Source: Candidatus Palauibacter polyketidifaciens
GTDB lineage: Bacteria > Gemmatimonadota > Gemmatimonadetes > Palauibacterales > Palauibacteraceae
Assembly: GCF_947581785.1 (NCBI RefSeq)
Contig: NZ_CANPVO010000039.1
Location: 1-64,000, forward strand
Reading direction: 5' to 3'
DNA length: 64,000 bases
This document shows, one piece after another, positions 1-8,800 of the stretch. Position numbers and translations under genes: made by a program. The first letter of the stretch is position 1; the number at the start of each line of letters is the position of its first letter. The notes under the pieces are model-generated. The model did no database searches and was not told where the DNA came from. It was given only the letters and a program-made list of their open reading frames with translations.

Positions 1-629
1 TACGACGCCGTCACCCCGCCCGTGGTCGGGTTCGTGAGGACGCTCACGTAGGGGATGCCGGCCCTCGCGAGTTGCTCGAGCGCGGCCGCCGTCTTTCCCA
101 TCTGCATGAGGGAGAGGATCCCTTCCTGCATCCGCGCTCCGCCCGAAGCGGAGATGATGATGAGCGGGACTCGCCGCTCGAGGGATCGGTCGGCGAGGCG
201 ACGGATCTTCTCACCCACCACCGAACCCATCGACCCGCCGATGAAGCGGAAATCCATGGTCCCGAGGTGGACTTCCCTGCCCCCGATCTCACCCCGCCCG
301 GTCCGAATGGCATCCTGGTCGCCGCCTCGCTGCTCCGCCTGCACGATGCGTTCGGCATAGCTGCGGGAATCGACGAACCCGAGCGGGTCGGCGGAGCGCA
401 GGTGCCCATCGTGGAGTTCGGTGAGACCTTCGCCGTCGAGCAGCATCGCCTCGTAGGACTCCGCAGTAATGCGAAAATGATGGCCGCAGTGAGGACAGAC
501 GTGGAGATTCTCCTCCAGCCGTCCGCTGTAGAGGATCTCGCCGCATCCCGCGCACCGATCCCACACGTCGCCCGGAAGCTCACGCTTCTGTGAGACCAGC
601 TTGCGCTTTGGTTTGCTGAACCAGGACAC
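1..629 (-). CDS. accD: acetyl-CoA carboxylase carboxyltransferase subunit beta (partial, C-terminus outside window)
   Basis: Beta subunit of the carboxyltransferase that moves the carboxyl group from carboxybiotin to acetyl-CoA, giving malonyl-CoA for fatty-acid synthesis in the cytoplasm. The 209 residues present match the family N-terminus: a four-cysteine zinc ribbon (C26, C29, C45, C48), then the conserved carboxyltransferase core ending in a NPTTGGVTAS stretch at the window edge. Full AccD proteins are about 300 residues, so roughly a third lies outside. The start is GTG, placed directly after the rodA TGA with no base between them, and it fits the usual distance to the zinc ribbon. It is the last visible gene of the rodA-mrdA-mreDCB strand, so membrane lipid and cell-wall elongation genes appear co-transcribed. 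Confidence 0.95.
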   Translation of the reverse strand, partial: MSWFSKPKRKLVSQKRELPGDVWDRCAGCGEILYSGRLEENLHVCPHCGHHFRITAESYEAMLLDGEGLTELHDGHLRSADPLGFVDSRSYAERIVQAEQRGGDQDAIRTGRGEIGGREVHLGTMDFRFIGGSMGSVVGEKIRRLADRSLERRVPLIIISASGGARMQEGILSLMQMGKTAAALEQLARAGIPYVSVLTNPTTGGVTAS

Positions 630-1844
630 TCAGGCCTCCCAGGCCACGCGCTGTACGATCCCGAAGCCCGCGTAAAGCACGAGCAGGAAGCTCCCCCCGT
701 AGCTCAGGAGCGGCAAGGGCAGTCCGATCACCGGCATCATGCCGACCGCCATCCCCAGGTTCACCACGATGTGCGTCAGAAGGACCGCAAAGAGGCAGAA
801 TGCGATGAGGCTTCCGAACCGGTCGTCCATCGAGGCTGCGACCTGAAGCACGCGCCAGAGGAGGAAGGCGAAGAGCACCAGGAACAGCGTCACGCCGATG
901 AATCCGAACTCCTCGCCCACGACGGAGAAGATGAAGTCCGTATGCTGCTCCGGGAGGAAGGCGAGCCGCTTCTGGGGGCCGTTTGCGAAGCCGGCGCCGA
1001 TGAATCCGCCGGAGCCGATCGCGACCTTCGACTGGATGAGGTGCCAGCCGGCGCCGAGGGGATCGATATCCGGATCCAGGAAGACGAGGAGCCGGTTCCG
1101 CTGATAGTCGGCGAGCGAATCCCATATGCGGAGCGTGAGCGCGCCCGTGAAGACGTTCGCGAGGAGCACGCCCACCGCCTCCAGGATGAAGAGGCGGTGC
1201 ACGTACAGGCCGGCGGCGACGACGAGGAACCCGAGACCCCACGCGATCCAGTTGAAGCCGAGCAGGAGACTGAGTCCCGGCGACGCGAGCAGGAAGATCT
1301 TGAACAGCGGGATGCCGCTCCAGTACAGCGCGGCGAGCAGGAGCGCTCCGAAGATCATCGCACTCCCGAGGTCCGGTTGCAGCAGCACGAGCGCGAACGG
1401 GACGAGCGTGATGACGGCGGGCTTCAGAAGTTCCAACAGCCGCTCGTACGGTCCCGGCGCCCCCCCCATCACGCGCGCCAGCATGAGGATCGTCCCCAGT
1501 TTCGCGACCTCCGCCGGCTGCAGCCGCCCGGGGCCGAGTTCGAGCCAGCTCCCGTTCGGACCCGTCCCGATGAACAGCACGAGGATGAGGAGGAGTACGC
1601 TGATCCCGTAGGCCCACGGCGCCAGCCACTCGAGGAAACGGAGCGAGAAGCGGGAGGTCACGGCGAGCGCGACGATCGCCACACCGAACCAGTAGAGCTG
1701 GCGAACCCAGATCCCGGTGGCCAGCGACGGCACGTCGACGAGGCCGGCCGAGTAGATCATCGCGATCCCGAGTCCGGTCATGAACAGCACCAGCGCGAGG
1801 AGCGTCGGGTCTCCCACGCCCGGGATTCGCAGCCGGGCGATCAT
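630..1844 (-). CDS. rodA: rod shape-determining protein RodA (SEDS glycosyltransferase)
   Basis: Integral membrane peptidoglycan polymerase of the SEDS family that works with PBP2 during lateral wall growth. The 404-residue product has about ten hydrophobic segments. Family signatures are visible near residues 250-310: the segment FLDPDIDPLGAGWH, then a glycine-rich stretch, then PEQHTDFIFSVVGEEFG, which is diagnostic for the RodA/FtsW group. Length is normal. Its ATG overlaps the TGA of the upstream PBP2 gene in an ATGA, so translation is probably coupled. RodA rather than FtsW is chosen because the neighbours are the PBP2 and mreDCB genes. Confidence 0.96.
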   Translation of the reverse strand: MIARLRIPGVGDPTLLALVLFMTGLGIAMIYSAGLVDVPSLATGIWVRQLYWFGVAIVALAVTSRFSLRFLEWLAPWAYGISVLLLILVLFIGTGPNGSWLELGPGRLQPAEVAKLGTILMLARVMGGAPGPYERLLELLKPAVITLVPFALVLLQPDLGSAMIFGALLLAALYWSGIPLFKIFLLASPGLSLLLGFNWIAWGLGFLVVAAGLYVHRLFILEAVGVLLANVFTGALTLRIWDSLADYQRNRLLVFLDPDIDPLGAGWHLIQSKVAIGSGGFIGAGFANGPQKRLAFLPEQHTDFIFSVVGEEFGFIGVTLFLVLFAFLLWRVLQVAASMDDRFGSLIAFCLFAVLLTHIVVNLGMAVGMMPVIGLPLPLLSYGGSFLLVLYAGFGIVQRVAWEA

Positions 1845-3679
1845 CCGCCCGCCCGCGTCGGAAGCGCTTCCGCCGGACGGACGCCGGGCGAGTCCTCCGG
1901 CGGCAGCCCGAGCGTCTGGAGGTGACGGTCCACGATCCCGGCCGCGAGAGGCACGGCGAGCGACGGGGCCCCGTCGGGGTGCCCGTGCTCCACGACCGCC
2001 GCGATGACGATTCGCGGGTCGTAGGCCGGTGCGAACCCCACGAACCAGGAATGGGGCTCGCCGTGCGGGTTCTGGGCCGTGCCGGTCTTCCCGGCCAGGG
2101 TCCAGCGGGCCAGGCGGTTGCCGTACGCGGTGCCGCCGGGCTCGTTCACGACCCGCGCCAGCGCGTCGACGAGCTCGCGCCGCTGGACCTCCGGGAGATC
2201 GAGCGTCCAGTCCGCGCGCTGCTGCGCGAGCATCTCATCCCGTACGAGGTGGGGTATGACGGGCGCCCTCCCCGTCGCCAGCGCCGCGTAGAACTGGGCC
2301 ATGGCGAGCAGCGTCTGCTCGTTTTCTCCCTGCCCGATCGAGAGGTTCCACACGACGGCTTCGGTCCACCTGCCGCGCCCCAGCCGGTCGTCGTACCACT
2401 GTCGGGAGTCGGGGAAGAGGCCCGACCTTTCGGAAGGAAGGTCGATCCCCGTCGTGCGCCCGAAACCGAACTCCCCCACCCCCGCGAGGAGCGGGTCGAG
2501 GCCGATCCGCTGCCCCGCCTGGTAGAACCAGACGTTGCACGAGTGCTTGATCGCTTCGGAGAGGTTCAGGCGACCGTGTCCCCTCGACAGCCAGCAACGG
2601 AAGTAGCGGGTGTGATACCAGAGCCCGCCATCGCATGTGTCGGCGTGGTAGGTCTCGATCGCGAGGTCGGCCGTCTTCATCCCGATGGTCGACATGACGA
2701 GCTTCCATGTGGATCCCGGAGGGTAGGAAGCCATGGAGACCCGGTCCAGCAGTGGCTCGTCCGGGTGTTCGCGAAGCGCGTTCCACAGGTCCAGGGGGAT
2801 GCCGCCGATGAACGCGTTGGGGTCGAAGGTGGGGTGGCTGTAGAGCAGGAGCACCTCTCCGGTGACCGGGTCCAGCGCCACGACGCCGCCCCGCATCCCT
2901 TCGGGAAACACCGAATCCGCGTACATCTGCAGGTCGAGATCGATGCCGAGATGCAGGTCATCTCCGGGCACCGGAGGCTGCGCCTGCGCGACCCCCAGAT
3001 CCCGCACGACGGAACCCAGGGCGTTCACTTCCGCGTAGCGGATCCCGTCACGCCCGGCCAGCCTGTGCTCGTACTGCTGCTCGAGCCCCGCCTTTCCGAC
3101 CGACTGGCCGGATTCGTAGCCGGCGTACTCGGTTCGAGCCAGCTCTTCCTGACTGATCTCCCCCACGTAACCGATCATGTGCGCGACCGCGGGCCCCGCC
3201 GGATAGCGCCGGTGCGGCCTCTGATCCACCACGACGCGCCGAAACCGGGGTCGGCGCTCCTCGATGAACGCGACCTGCTCGAAGTTCGCGTTCTCGCGCA
3301 CGACGAGCGCCTCGCCCGGACGGTCCCGATTGCGCGACAGCAACGCGGCGCGCCGCTCGGGCGACAGTTCCAGCCGCTCCGCGAGGCGATCGAGTCCGGC
3401 GGAGATGGAATCGCGGGGACCGGGCAGCATCGACACATCGTACCCGGGCACGTTGTCCGCGATGGCCCGTCCGTGGCGGTCGTAGATGGTCCCGCGCGGC
3501 GCCGGAACCGTGATGGTCCGCAGCCGGTTCTCGCTCGAACGGAGCGTGTACAGATCGCTGCTGAAGATCTGGAGATTGATGAACCCGGCGGCGACGATCG
3601 AAAGGCAGAAGAAGATCGCGCGCGCCGCCCAGCGGCCTCGCTGTTTTCGGATCGAGCGGTGTTCGTTGTCCCCCTTCAC
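1841..3679 (-). CDS. mrdA: penicillin-binding protein 2 (elongasome transpeptidase)
   Basis: Class B PBP that cross-links new peptidoglycan made by RodA in the periplasm. The 612-residue protein has a single N-terminal membrane anchor (about residues 19-40), a dimerisation/pedestal region, then the transpeptidase domain with all three catalytic motifs: S323-T-W-K326 (SxxK), S380-C-N382 (SxN) and K531-T-G533 (KTG). Length is typical for PBP2. The gene lies 10 bases downstream of mreD and overlaps rodA by 4 bases, the standard mre-mrd arrangement. All three motifs are intact, so it should be catalytically active and beta-lactam sensitive in principle. Confidence 0.96.
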   Translation of the reverse strand: MKGDNEHRSIRKQRGRWAARAIFFCLSIVAAGFINLQIFSSDLYTLRSSENRLRTITVPAPRGTIYDRHGRAIADNVPGYDVSMLPGPRDSISAGLDRLAERLELSPERRAALLSRNRDRPGEALVVRENANFEQVAFIEERRPRFRRVVVDQRPHRRYPAGPAVAHMIGYVGEISQEELARTEYAGYESGQSVGKAGLEQQYEHRLAGRDGIRYAEVNALGSVVRDLGVAQAQPPVPGDDLHLGIDLDLQMYADSVFPEGMRGGVVALDPVTGEVLLLYSHPTFDPNAFIGGIPLDLWNALREHPDEPLLDRVSMASYPPGSTWKLVMSTIGMKTADLAIETYHADTCDGGLWYHTRYFRCWLSRGHGRLNLSEAIKHSCNVWFYQAGQRIGLDPLLAGVGEFGFGRTTGIDLPSERSGLFPDSRQWYDDRLGRGRWTEAVVWNLSIGQGENEQTLLAMAQFYAALATGRAPVIPHLVRDEMLAQQRADWTLDLPEVQRRELVDALARVVNEPGGTAYGNRLARWTLAGKTGTAQNPHGEPHSWFVGFAPAYDPRIVIAAVVEHGHPDGAPSLAVPLAAGIVDRHLQTLGLPPEDSPGVRPAEALPTRAGG

Positions 3680-3689
3680 ATCCTCCCCT

Positions 3690-4151
3690 TCACCTCGTGG
3701 CGGCCGAAACCAGCCTTTCCGCGACCCAGCACCCCGCCGTTGTCAGCGCGGCCGATCCGACACTGTCGACGAGCAGGGCGCCTGCCGACCAGTCTCCGAC
3801 GACGATGATCGCGACCGCAGACCGCAGGAGCCACGTCCCGACGAAGACGAAGACCGGCGTGACCCTGTCCGAGTCCGAATAGATCAGGTGTCGCACCCAG
3901 CCGACGAGCGCCCCGGTCAACGAGAAGAGTAACATCGTGAGGCCCATCGGTCCCAGCGAGATCGATGCTTCCATGAGGCCGATCACGCACCCGAAACCCG
4001 CGGCCCGTCCCCATCGGAGTTGCAACGAGCCCAGTATCAGGCCGCCGGCGACGAGGTCGGGCACCACCGGCCAGCGGCTCCAGAGCGGATGCAGGGCGAA
4101 GTGCAGAAGCAGCAGGAGCGCGGCGACAAACCACTTTCCGGCCGGACTCAT
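3690..4151 (-). CDS. mreD: rod shape-determining protein MreD
   Basis: Small integral membrane component of the elongasome that links MreC to the wall-synthesis complex. The 153-residue product starting MSPAGKWFVA is almost wholly hydrophobic with about five predicted membrane segments, as expected for MreD; sequence conservation in this family is low, so the call leans on topology and position between mreC and mrdA. The reading frame is open further upstream, but the ATG at 4151 overlaps the mreC stop in an ATGA and gives the normal size, so it is preferred. Confidence 0.88.
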   Translation of the reverse strand: MSPAGKWFVAALLLLLHFALHPLWSRWPVVPDLVAGGLILGSLQLRWGRAAGFGCVIGLMEASISLGPMGLTMLLFSLTGALVGWVRHLIYSDSDRVTPVFVFVGTWLLRSAVAIIVVGDWSAGALLVDSVGSAALTTAGCWVAERLVSAATR

Positions 4152-5062
4152 CGACGGACCGAAGCGGTGTCGGTTGGCGCGGGCTCGGGTTCCGTCGGCG
4201 CAGAGTCGAGCTCGGTCAGTGCAGACGCCGTGTCCGCCTCGACGTTGGCCGGCAATGCCGGCCGATTCCACACGAACACGTCCCTGACCTCTTCCGGACG
4301 CACGGAGGGCTCCACGAAATAGCGCTTCATCCAACCCGCTTCCGCCTCCGCGGGTTCGCGGATGTGCCCGACAGGCACGCCCGGCGGATAGACGCCGGAG
4401 AGCCCCGTCGTGACGAGCAGGGTCCCCGCCGGGATGTCCGCCTGGAAGGGCGCCCCCTCGAGGAGGAGCACCGGCTGCCCCCCGTCCGCGCGCTCCGGCC
4501 GCACGAGCCCCGTTACGCCTTCGCCTTCGGCCAGAACGCTGACCCGGAAGTCGGGATGGCTCCAGAACTCGCCCCGCCCCCCGCGGCCGTGAGGGGCCCT
4601 GACGACGCCGACCAGCCCGATCCCGGTGAAGACGGCGACAGGAAACTCGCGACCTCGAAAATCAGGTCCCGACAACACGAACAGGTCCGGATTGCCGACG
4701 TTGGGGCGTCCCGGGTAGACGACCGCCGCCTCGACCGAGCCCGCGGGAAGCGCCGCGAGAACCTGCGCCGAAGACTCTTCCCCGACCGGCGCCGCCCGGT
4801 CCCGGTAGCGCAGCAGGAGTTCCGTGAGGGAGTCCCGCTCCGCCAGCAGGCCCTCGACGCGGCGCTCCATCTGTCCCCGCTCGGCGGCGAGGCGATGGAG
4901 CAAAAGGAACGGGTAAAGAGCGGTAGCGCGGACTGCGGATTCCACCTGGCTCTCGAGTGCGCTGGACAAACCCGCGGCGATGCCGCTGAGGCTGAGGGCG
5001 AGGGAGAAGAAGACCACATCGAGCAGCTTGCGGCCCCGCGGCCGGACGCCCTGGTAACTCAC
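4148..5062 (-). CDS. mreC: rod shape-determining protein MreC
   Basis: Periplasmic elongasome scaffold that activates PBP2. The 304-residue protein has a short cytoplasmic start, one membrane segment (about residues 15-33), a coiled-coil stretch (about 45-90) and the beta-barrel MreC domain with typical glycine-rich turns (VAVFTGIGLVGVV, about residue 145; LVTTGLSGVYPPGVPVG, about 215-235). It is followed by a low-complexity Glu/Ser/Thr/Pro tail of about 30 residues that is not part of the domain. It lies 27 bases after mreB and its stop overlaps the mreD start. Confidence 0.94.
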   Translation of the reverse strand: MSYQGVRPRGRKLLDVVFFSLALSLSGIAAGLSSALESQVESAVRATALYPFLLLHRLAAERGQMERRVEGLLAERDSLTELLLRYRDRAAPVGEESSAQVLAALPAGSVEAAVVYPGRPNVGNPDLFVLSGPDFRGREFPVAVFTGIGLVGVVRAPHGRGGRGEFWSHPDFRVSVLAEGEGVTGLVRPERADGGQPVLLLEGAPFQADIPAGTLLVTTGLSGVYPPGVPVGHIREPAEAEAGWMKRYFVEPSVRPEEVRDVFVWNRPALPANVEADTASALTELDSAPTEPEPAPTDTASVRR

Positions 5063-5089
5063 AGGGGGCGATTCAGAACGGGCTCGGCG

Positions 5090-6124
5090 TCAACTCGTGA
5101 GAACTCCACGATACCGTCCAAATTCCTCGAGGATTTTCCCGCAACCCCGAACGACACACGTAAGCGGTTCCGCATCGACGTGGATGGGGAGTCCCGTCTC
5201 CTCGCCCAGCAACGTATCCAGCCCCCGCACGAGGGCGCCCCCCCCCGTCATGACGACCCCCCGATCCACGATATCGGAGGCGAGTTCCGGCGGCGTGATC
5301 TCCAGCGCCCGCCGCACCGCCGCCACGATCTGCTGGATCGGCTCCTGCAGACACTCGCGGACTTCGGCCGAATGGATCCGCACGGTCTTCGGAATGCCGG
5401 AGACGAGATCCCGCCCCTTGACCAGCATCTCCTTGTCGTCGTCCGTGGGATAGGCCGAGCCGATCTGGATCTTCACGGCTTCCGCCGTCGGCTCGCCTAT
5501 GAGGAGGTTGTAGTTCTTGCGGAGGAAGGAGACGATCGTCGAGTCCAGTTCGTCCCCGCCGACCCGGATCGACGTGTCCGCGACCGATCCCGAAAGCGCG
5601 ATCACGGCGATTTCGCTCGTCCCGCCGCCGACATCGATGATCATGTTGCCCGTCGGCGTCTCCACCGGCAGTCCGACGCCGACGGCCGCCGCCATCGGTT
5701 CCGCCACCATGTAGACTTCCTTGGCGCCGGCGGCGTGCGCGCTGGACCGGACGGCCCGGCGTTCGAGTTCCGTGATCCCGGACGGTACGCCGACCACGAC
5801 GAGCGGTCGAATCTTGAAGAACCGCGTGGTTATCACTTCCTTGAGGAAGTAGCGGATCATCATTTCCGTGATGTCCACGTCGGCAATGACGCCGTCCTTC
5901 AGCGGTCGGACCGCTTCGATCCCGCTCGGCGTGCGGCCGAGCATGCGCTTGGCCGCGAGGCCGATCCCTTCAATGCGTCCGGTTTCCTTTCGAACCGCGA
6001 CGACCGACGGTTCGTTGAGGACGATACCCTCGCCTTCAACGTGAACGAGGGTGTTCGCGGTCCCCAGATCCACTCCGATCTTGCTGATCGGCAGGAAGTT
6101 ACCCCGCAGCGACCACGTTGCCAT
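5090..6124 (-). CDS. mreB: rod shape-determining protein MreB
   Basis: Bacterial actin that forms membrane-bound filaments and positions the elongasome. The 344-residue protein shows the actin-fold nucleotide-binding motifs: phosphate 1 (VDLGTANTLV, about residues 18-27), phosphate 2 (IIDVGGGTSEIAVI, about 160) and the adenosine motif (VVMTGGGALVRGLD, about 285). Length is normal and it is first in the mreBCD-mrdA-rodA-accD run. The start ATG has a purine-rich stretch, GGAAGGG, about 11 bases upstream. The 242 bases before it carry a candidate promoter. Confidence 0.98.
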   Translation of the reverse strand: MATWSLRGNFLPISKIGVDLGTANTLVHVEGEGIVLNEPSVVAVRKETGRIEGIGLAAKRMLGRTPSGIEAVRPLKDGVIADVDITEMMIRYFLKEVITTRFFKIRPLVVVGVPSGITELERRAVRSSAHAAGAKEVYMVAEPMAAAVGVGLPVETPTGNMIIDVGGGTSEIAVIALSGSVADTSIRVGGDELDSTIVSFLRKNYNLLIGEPTAEAVKIQIGSAYPTDDDKEMLVKGRDLVSGIPKTVRIHSAEVRECLQEPIQQIVAAVRRALEITPPELASDIVDRGVVMTGGGALVRGLDTLLGEETGLPIHVDAEPLTCVVRGCGKILEEFGRYRGVLTS

Positions 6125-6239
6125 CTAGAAGGCCGCCCTTCCGGGCCGGCGCAAGATCGGTGGGCTGAAGGACACGGGTGGGACCCCTCCAAAGCGGCGA
6201 ATCTTCCCGGAGACAGCCAGTCCGGGTGAAGGACGCCGA

Positions 6240-6268
6240 AATGTAAACGGACTTTCGAATGCAGGAAA
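6240..6268 (-). promoter_or_regulatory. candidate promoter of the mreB operon
   Basis: On the minus strand TTTCCT (6268-6263) and TACATT (6245-6240) are 17 bases apart, in an A+T-richer island of an otherwise GC-rich gap. A perfect inverted repeat, GACTTTC/GAAAGTC (6250-6256 and 6265-6271), spans the -35 and spacer. Start of transcription would be about 110 bases before mreB. The -35 matches the consensus poorly, so this is tentative. I see no other gene or terminator in 6125-6366. Confidence 0.4.
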
Positions 6269-6366
6269 GTCGCCGCGCGGCTCCTCAGGCGGCCCGTGGC
6301 ACAACCTGGCGCCGGCGCCGGGAGCGGTGCGGGGTTCGCCCGATAAGCCCCCCCGGCGGACGGGAC

Positions 6367-7482
6367 TCACGCGGCGGGCACCTCGAGGGGCGTGTATTCG
6401 AGATCGAACGCCTGCGCGACCGCCTCGTACGTGACCCGCCCTCCCGCGATATTGACTCCCAGGGCAAGGTCCGGGTCCTCGTCGCATGCAGCCTTCCACC
6501 CGCGATTCGCCAGGTTCAGCACGTAGGGGAACGTCGCGTTCGTCAGGGCCAGAGTGGAGGTTCTCGGGACGGCCCCCGGCATGTTCGCCACGCAGTAATG
6601 GATGACTCCGTGGACGGTGTAGATGGGGTCGTTGTGGGTCGTCGGGCGGGCGGATTCGACACAGCCGCCCTGATCCACGGCCACGTCGACGATGACGGAA
6701 CCGTCCTTCATCCGCCGCAGGTCGTCGTGTCGCACGAGCTTCGGCGCCTTTCCGCCCGGGACGAGCACGGCGCCGATCACGACATCCGCGCGTTCGATCT
6801 GCTCCAGGATCGAGTGGCGATTCGAGTACAGCGTGTCCACGTTGGCCGGCATGACCTCCGCCAGGTATCTGAGGCGCGGGAGATTGACGTCGAGAACCGT
6901 CACGTGGGCGCCGAAACCCGCCGCGATCGTCGCTGCGTTCGCGCCGACGACGCCTCCTCCGAGGATGACGACTTCGGCCGGGAGGACCCCCGGCACGCCG
7001 CCGAGAAGGATCCCGTACCCGCCCGCGATCCGCTCCAGGTTCTTGGCTGCCTGCTGGATCGCCATGCGCCCCGCCACCTCGGACATCGGCGTGAGAAGGG
7101 GGAGTTCGCCGGTCGGAAGCTGGACCGTCTCGTAGGCGATCGCGACGCAGCCGCTCTCCAGCGTACGGTGCGTAAGGCGTTCGTCCGCCGCGAAGTGGAA
7201 GTAGGTGAAGATGACCTGGCCGACCCGCATCCGGTCGTATTCGGATTCGATGGGCTCCTTGACCTTCACGACGAGTTCGGCCCGGTTCCATACCTCGTCC
7301 GCCGTCCCCAGCACCTGCGCCCCCGCGGCGACGTACATGTCGTCCGGAAAGCCGCTGCGCAGCCCCGCGTCACGTTCGACGCACACCTCGTGGCCGGCCG
7401 CGACGAGGGCGGTCGCGCCGGCCGGAACGAGGGCGACGCGGTTTTCGTCCGTCTTTATCTCCTTTGGTACGCCAACAATCAT
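6367..7482 (-). CDS. ald: alanine dehydrogenase
   Basis: NAD-dependent enzyme converting L-alanine to pyruvate and ammonium (reversible), linking amino-acid catabolism and nitrogen assimilation. The 371-residue protein begins MIVGVPKEIKTDENRVAL, the family hallmark, and contains the Rossmann motif GGGVVGANAATIAAGFGAHV near residue 175, the usual conserved lysine region and the C-terminal NAD-domain segment. Length equals the typical 370. The ATG overlaps the stop of the M16 peptidase gene (ATGA), so it is the last gene of the rpsO-pnp-M16-ald strand. Pyridine nucleotide transhydrogenase alpha subunit is related but is longer with a different N-terminus. Confidence 0.96.
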   Translation of the reverse strand: MIVGVPKEIKTDENRVALVPAGATALVAAGHEVCVERDAGLRSGFPDDMYVAAGAQVLGTADEVWNRAELVVKVKEPIESEYDRMRVGQVIFTYFHFAADERLTHRTLESGCVAIAYETVQLPTGELPLLTPMSEVAGRMAIQQAAKNLERIAGGYGILLGGVPGVLPAEVVILGGGVVGANAATIAAGFGAHVTVLDVNLPRLRYLAEVMPANVDTLYSNRHSILEQIERADVVIGAVLVPGGKAPKLVRHDDLRRMKDGSVIVDVAVDQGGCVESARPTTHNDPIYTVHGVIHYCVANMPGAVPRTSTLALTNATFPYVLNLANRGWKAACDEDPDLALGVNIAGGRVTYEAVAQAFDLEYTPLEVPAA

Positions 7483-8708
7483 CTTCGCTCCCTCCCAGGC
7501 GCCAACTCGAGCGTCGCGAGCCGTTCGGGTGAAAAATATGCGGCGGCCTCGAGACATTGCGCACGGTCCACCGCGTCGATTCTCGCCGCCACCTCGTCCA
7601 GGGTGCGATACTCGTGGCCGTACAGGGCAACCCCGGCAAGCCGGTTCATTCGGCTTGCCGGCGATTCGAGCGAGATCAGGACCTGTCCCTTCAGCTGACT
7701 GCGGGTGTCGTCCAGCTCCTGACGCGTCAATCCCTCCCGCGCGAGAAGGGCCAGTTCCTCATCCAGCGCCTCGCGCGCATCCTTCGCGGTCTCGGGCCGG
7801 GTCCCGACGTAGGCGCCGACGTGGCCCGCCTGCTCGTGGAAGCCGTGGAAGCTGTACACGGCGTAGGCGAGGCCGCGCGTTTCCCGGATTCTCTGGAAGA
7901 GCCGCGAACTCATTCCGCCGCCGAGAGCGGTCGCCGTCACATGGATGGCGTAGCGAAGAGGATCGCGGTACGGCACCGAGAGTCCTCCCGTCACGATGTG
8001 CGTCTGTCGGCCGCCCTCGCGCCGCATGCGCCGGAAGCCCGATTCGCCGACCGGCGACGGCGGGTCGGGCGGTCCGGGGGCGGCGGCGCGGTCGGGGACC
8101 CAGCGGGCGAGTCCCTCCACGAGATCCTCGTGCTCCACCGCTCCCGCCGCCGCCACGACGACGTTCCCCGGCCGGTACGCGCGTTCGTGCACCTCGGCCA
8201 CCGCGGACACGGTGAGTCCCCCCACCGACTCGCGGGTGCCGAGGATCGGTTCGCCATACGGATGTCCGCCATAGAGAGAGCGCGCGTGCGCCTCGAAGGC
8301 GATGTCCTCAGGCACCTCCGCCGCGGAGGCGATCTCTTCCAGCACGACCTCCCGCTCCACGTCCAGGTCCCGTTCCGAGAGCCGTGGAAAGAAGCAGAGA
8401 TCGCACAGCACGTCGAGCGCGGCATGGAGAGCCCCCGCGGGCACGCGCGCCTGGAATGCGGTGAACTCGTGGGTCGTATAGGCGTCGAGCGCGCCGCCGA
8501 GGCGTTCCAGCTCCCAGGCAAGATCGCGCGCGGACCGCCGGCGCGTCCCCTTGAAGACCATGTGCTCCAGCAGATGGGACACGCCGCCGTGCGCGGCCCC
8601 CTCGTGAACGCGACCCTGTCGCACCCAGAGGCCGATGGCGACGGAGCGCACGGAATCCATGCGCTCGCTGAGCACGACAGGGCCATCCGGGAGACAGGTT
8701 CGGTACAC
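7479..8708 (-). CDS. M16 family zinc metallopeptidase (pitrilysin-like)
   Basis: Zinc protease of the processing-peptidase type. The 409-residue protein carries the inverted zinc motif HLLEH (about residues 46-50) followed by MVFKGT, and the second metal-ligand region EVVLEE (about 125). The C-terminal half is the inactive M16 domain with SRLFQRIRETRGLAYAV near 280. This size corresponds to the short, dimerising bacterial class that is commonly encoded beside pnp. The start used is GTG, because the product then begins at the usual place (YRTCLPDGPVV); a GGGAGG abuts it. The gene lies 92 bases after pnp. No signal peptide is seen, so it is probably cytoplasmic. Confidence 0.92.
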   Translation of the reverse strand: MYRTCLPDGPVVLSERMDSVRSVAIGLWVRQGRVHEGAAHGGVSHLLEHMVFKGTRRRSARDLAWELERLGGALDAYTTHEFTAFQARVPAGALHAALDVLCDLCFFPRLSERDLDVEREVVLEEIASAAEVPEDIAFEAHARSLYGGHPYGEPILGTRESVGGLTVSAVAEVHERAYRPGNVVVAAAGAVEHEDLVEGLARWVPDRAAAPGPPDPPSPVGESGFRRMRREGGRQTHIVTGGLSVPYRDPLRYAIHVTATALGGGMSSRLFQRIRETRGLAYAVYSFHGFHEQAGHVGAYVGTRPETAKDAREALDEELALLAREGLTRQELDDTRSQLKGQVLISLESPASRMNRLAGVALYGHEYRTLDEVAARIDAVDRAQCLEAAAYFSPERLATLELAPGRERR

Positions 8709-8800
8709 CTCCCGGTCGAGCCGCCCTCCCGTGCCGGCGAGCAGTCGCAGTTCCCGAGCCGGCCCGCGCGCAGGCGGGCCGGGACGTGACGTGGTCAGGC

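Noticed and set aside
72-593. Plus-strand open frames across the accD, rodA and mrdA region, some over 600 codons
   Set aside because: They are antisense shadows of strong minus-strand families; high GC makes long open antisense frames common. They have charged, repetitive composition and no recognisable domain.
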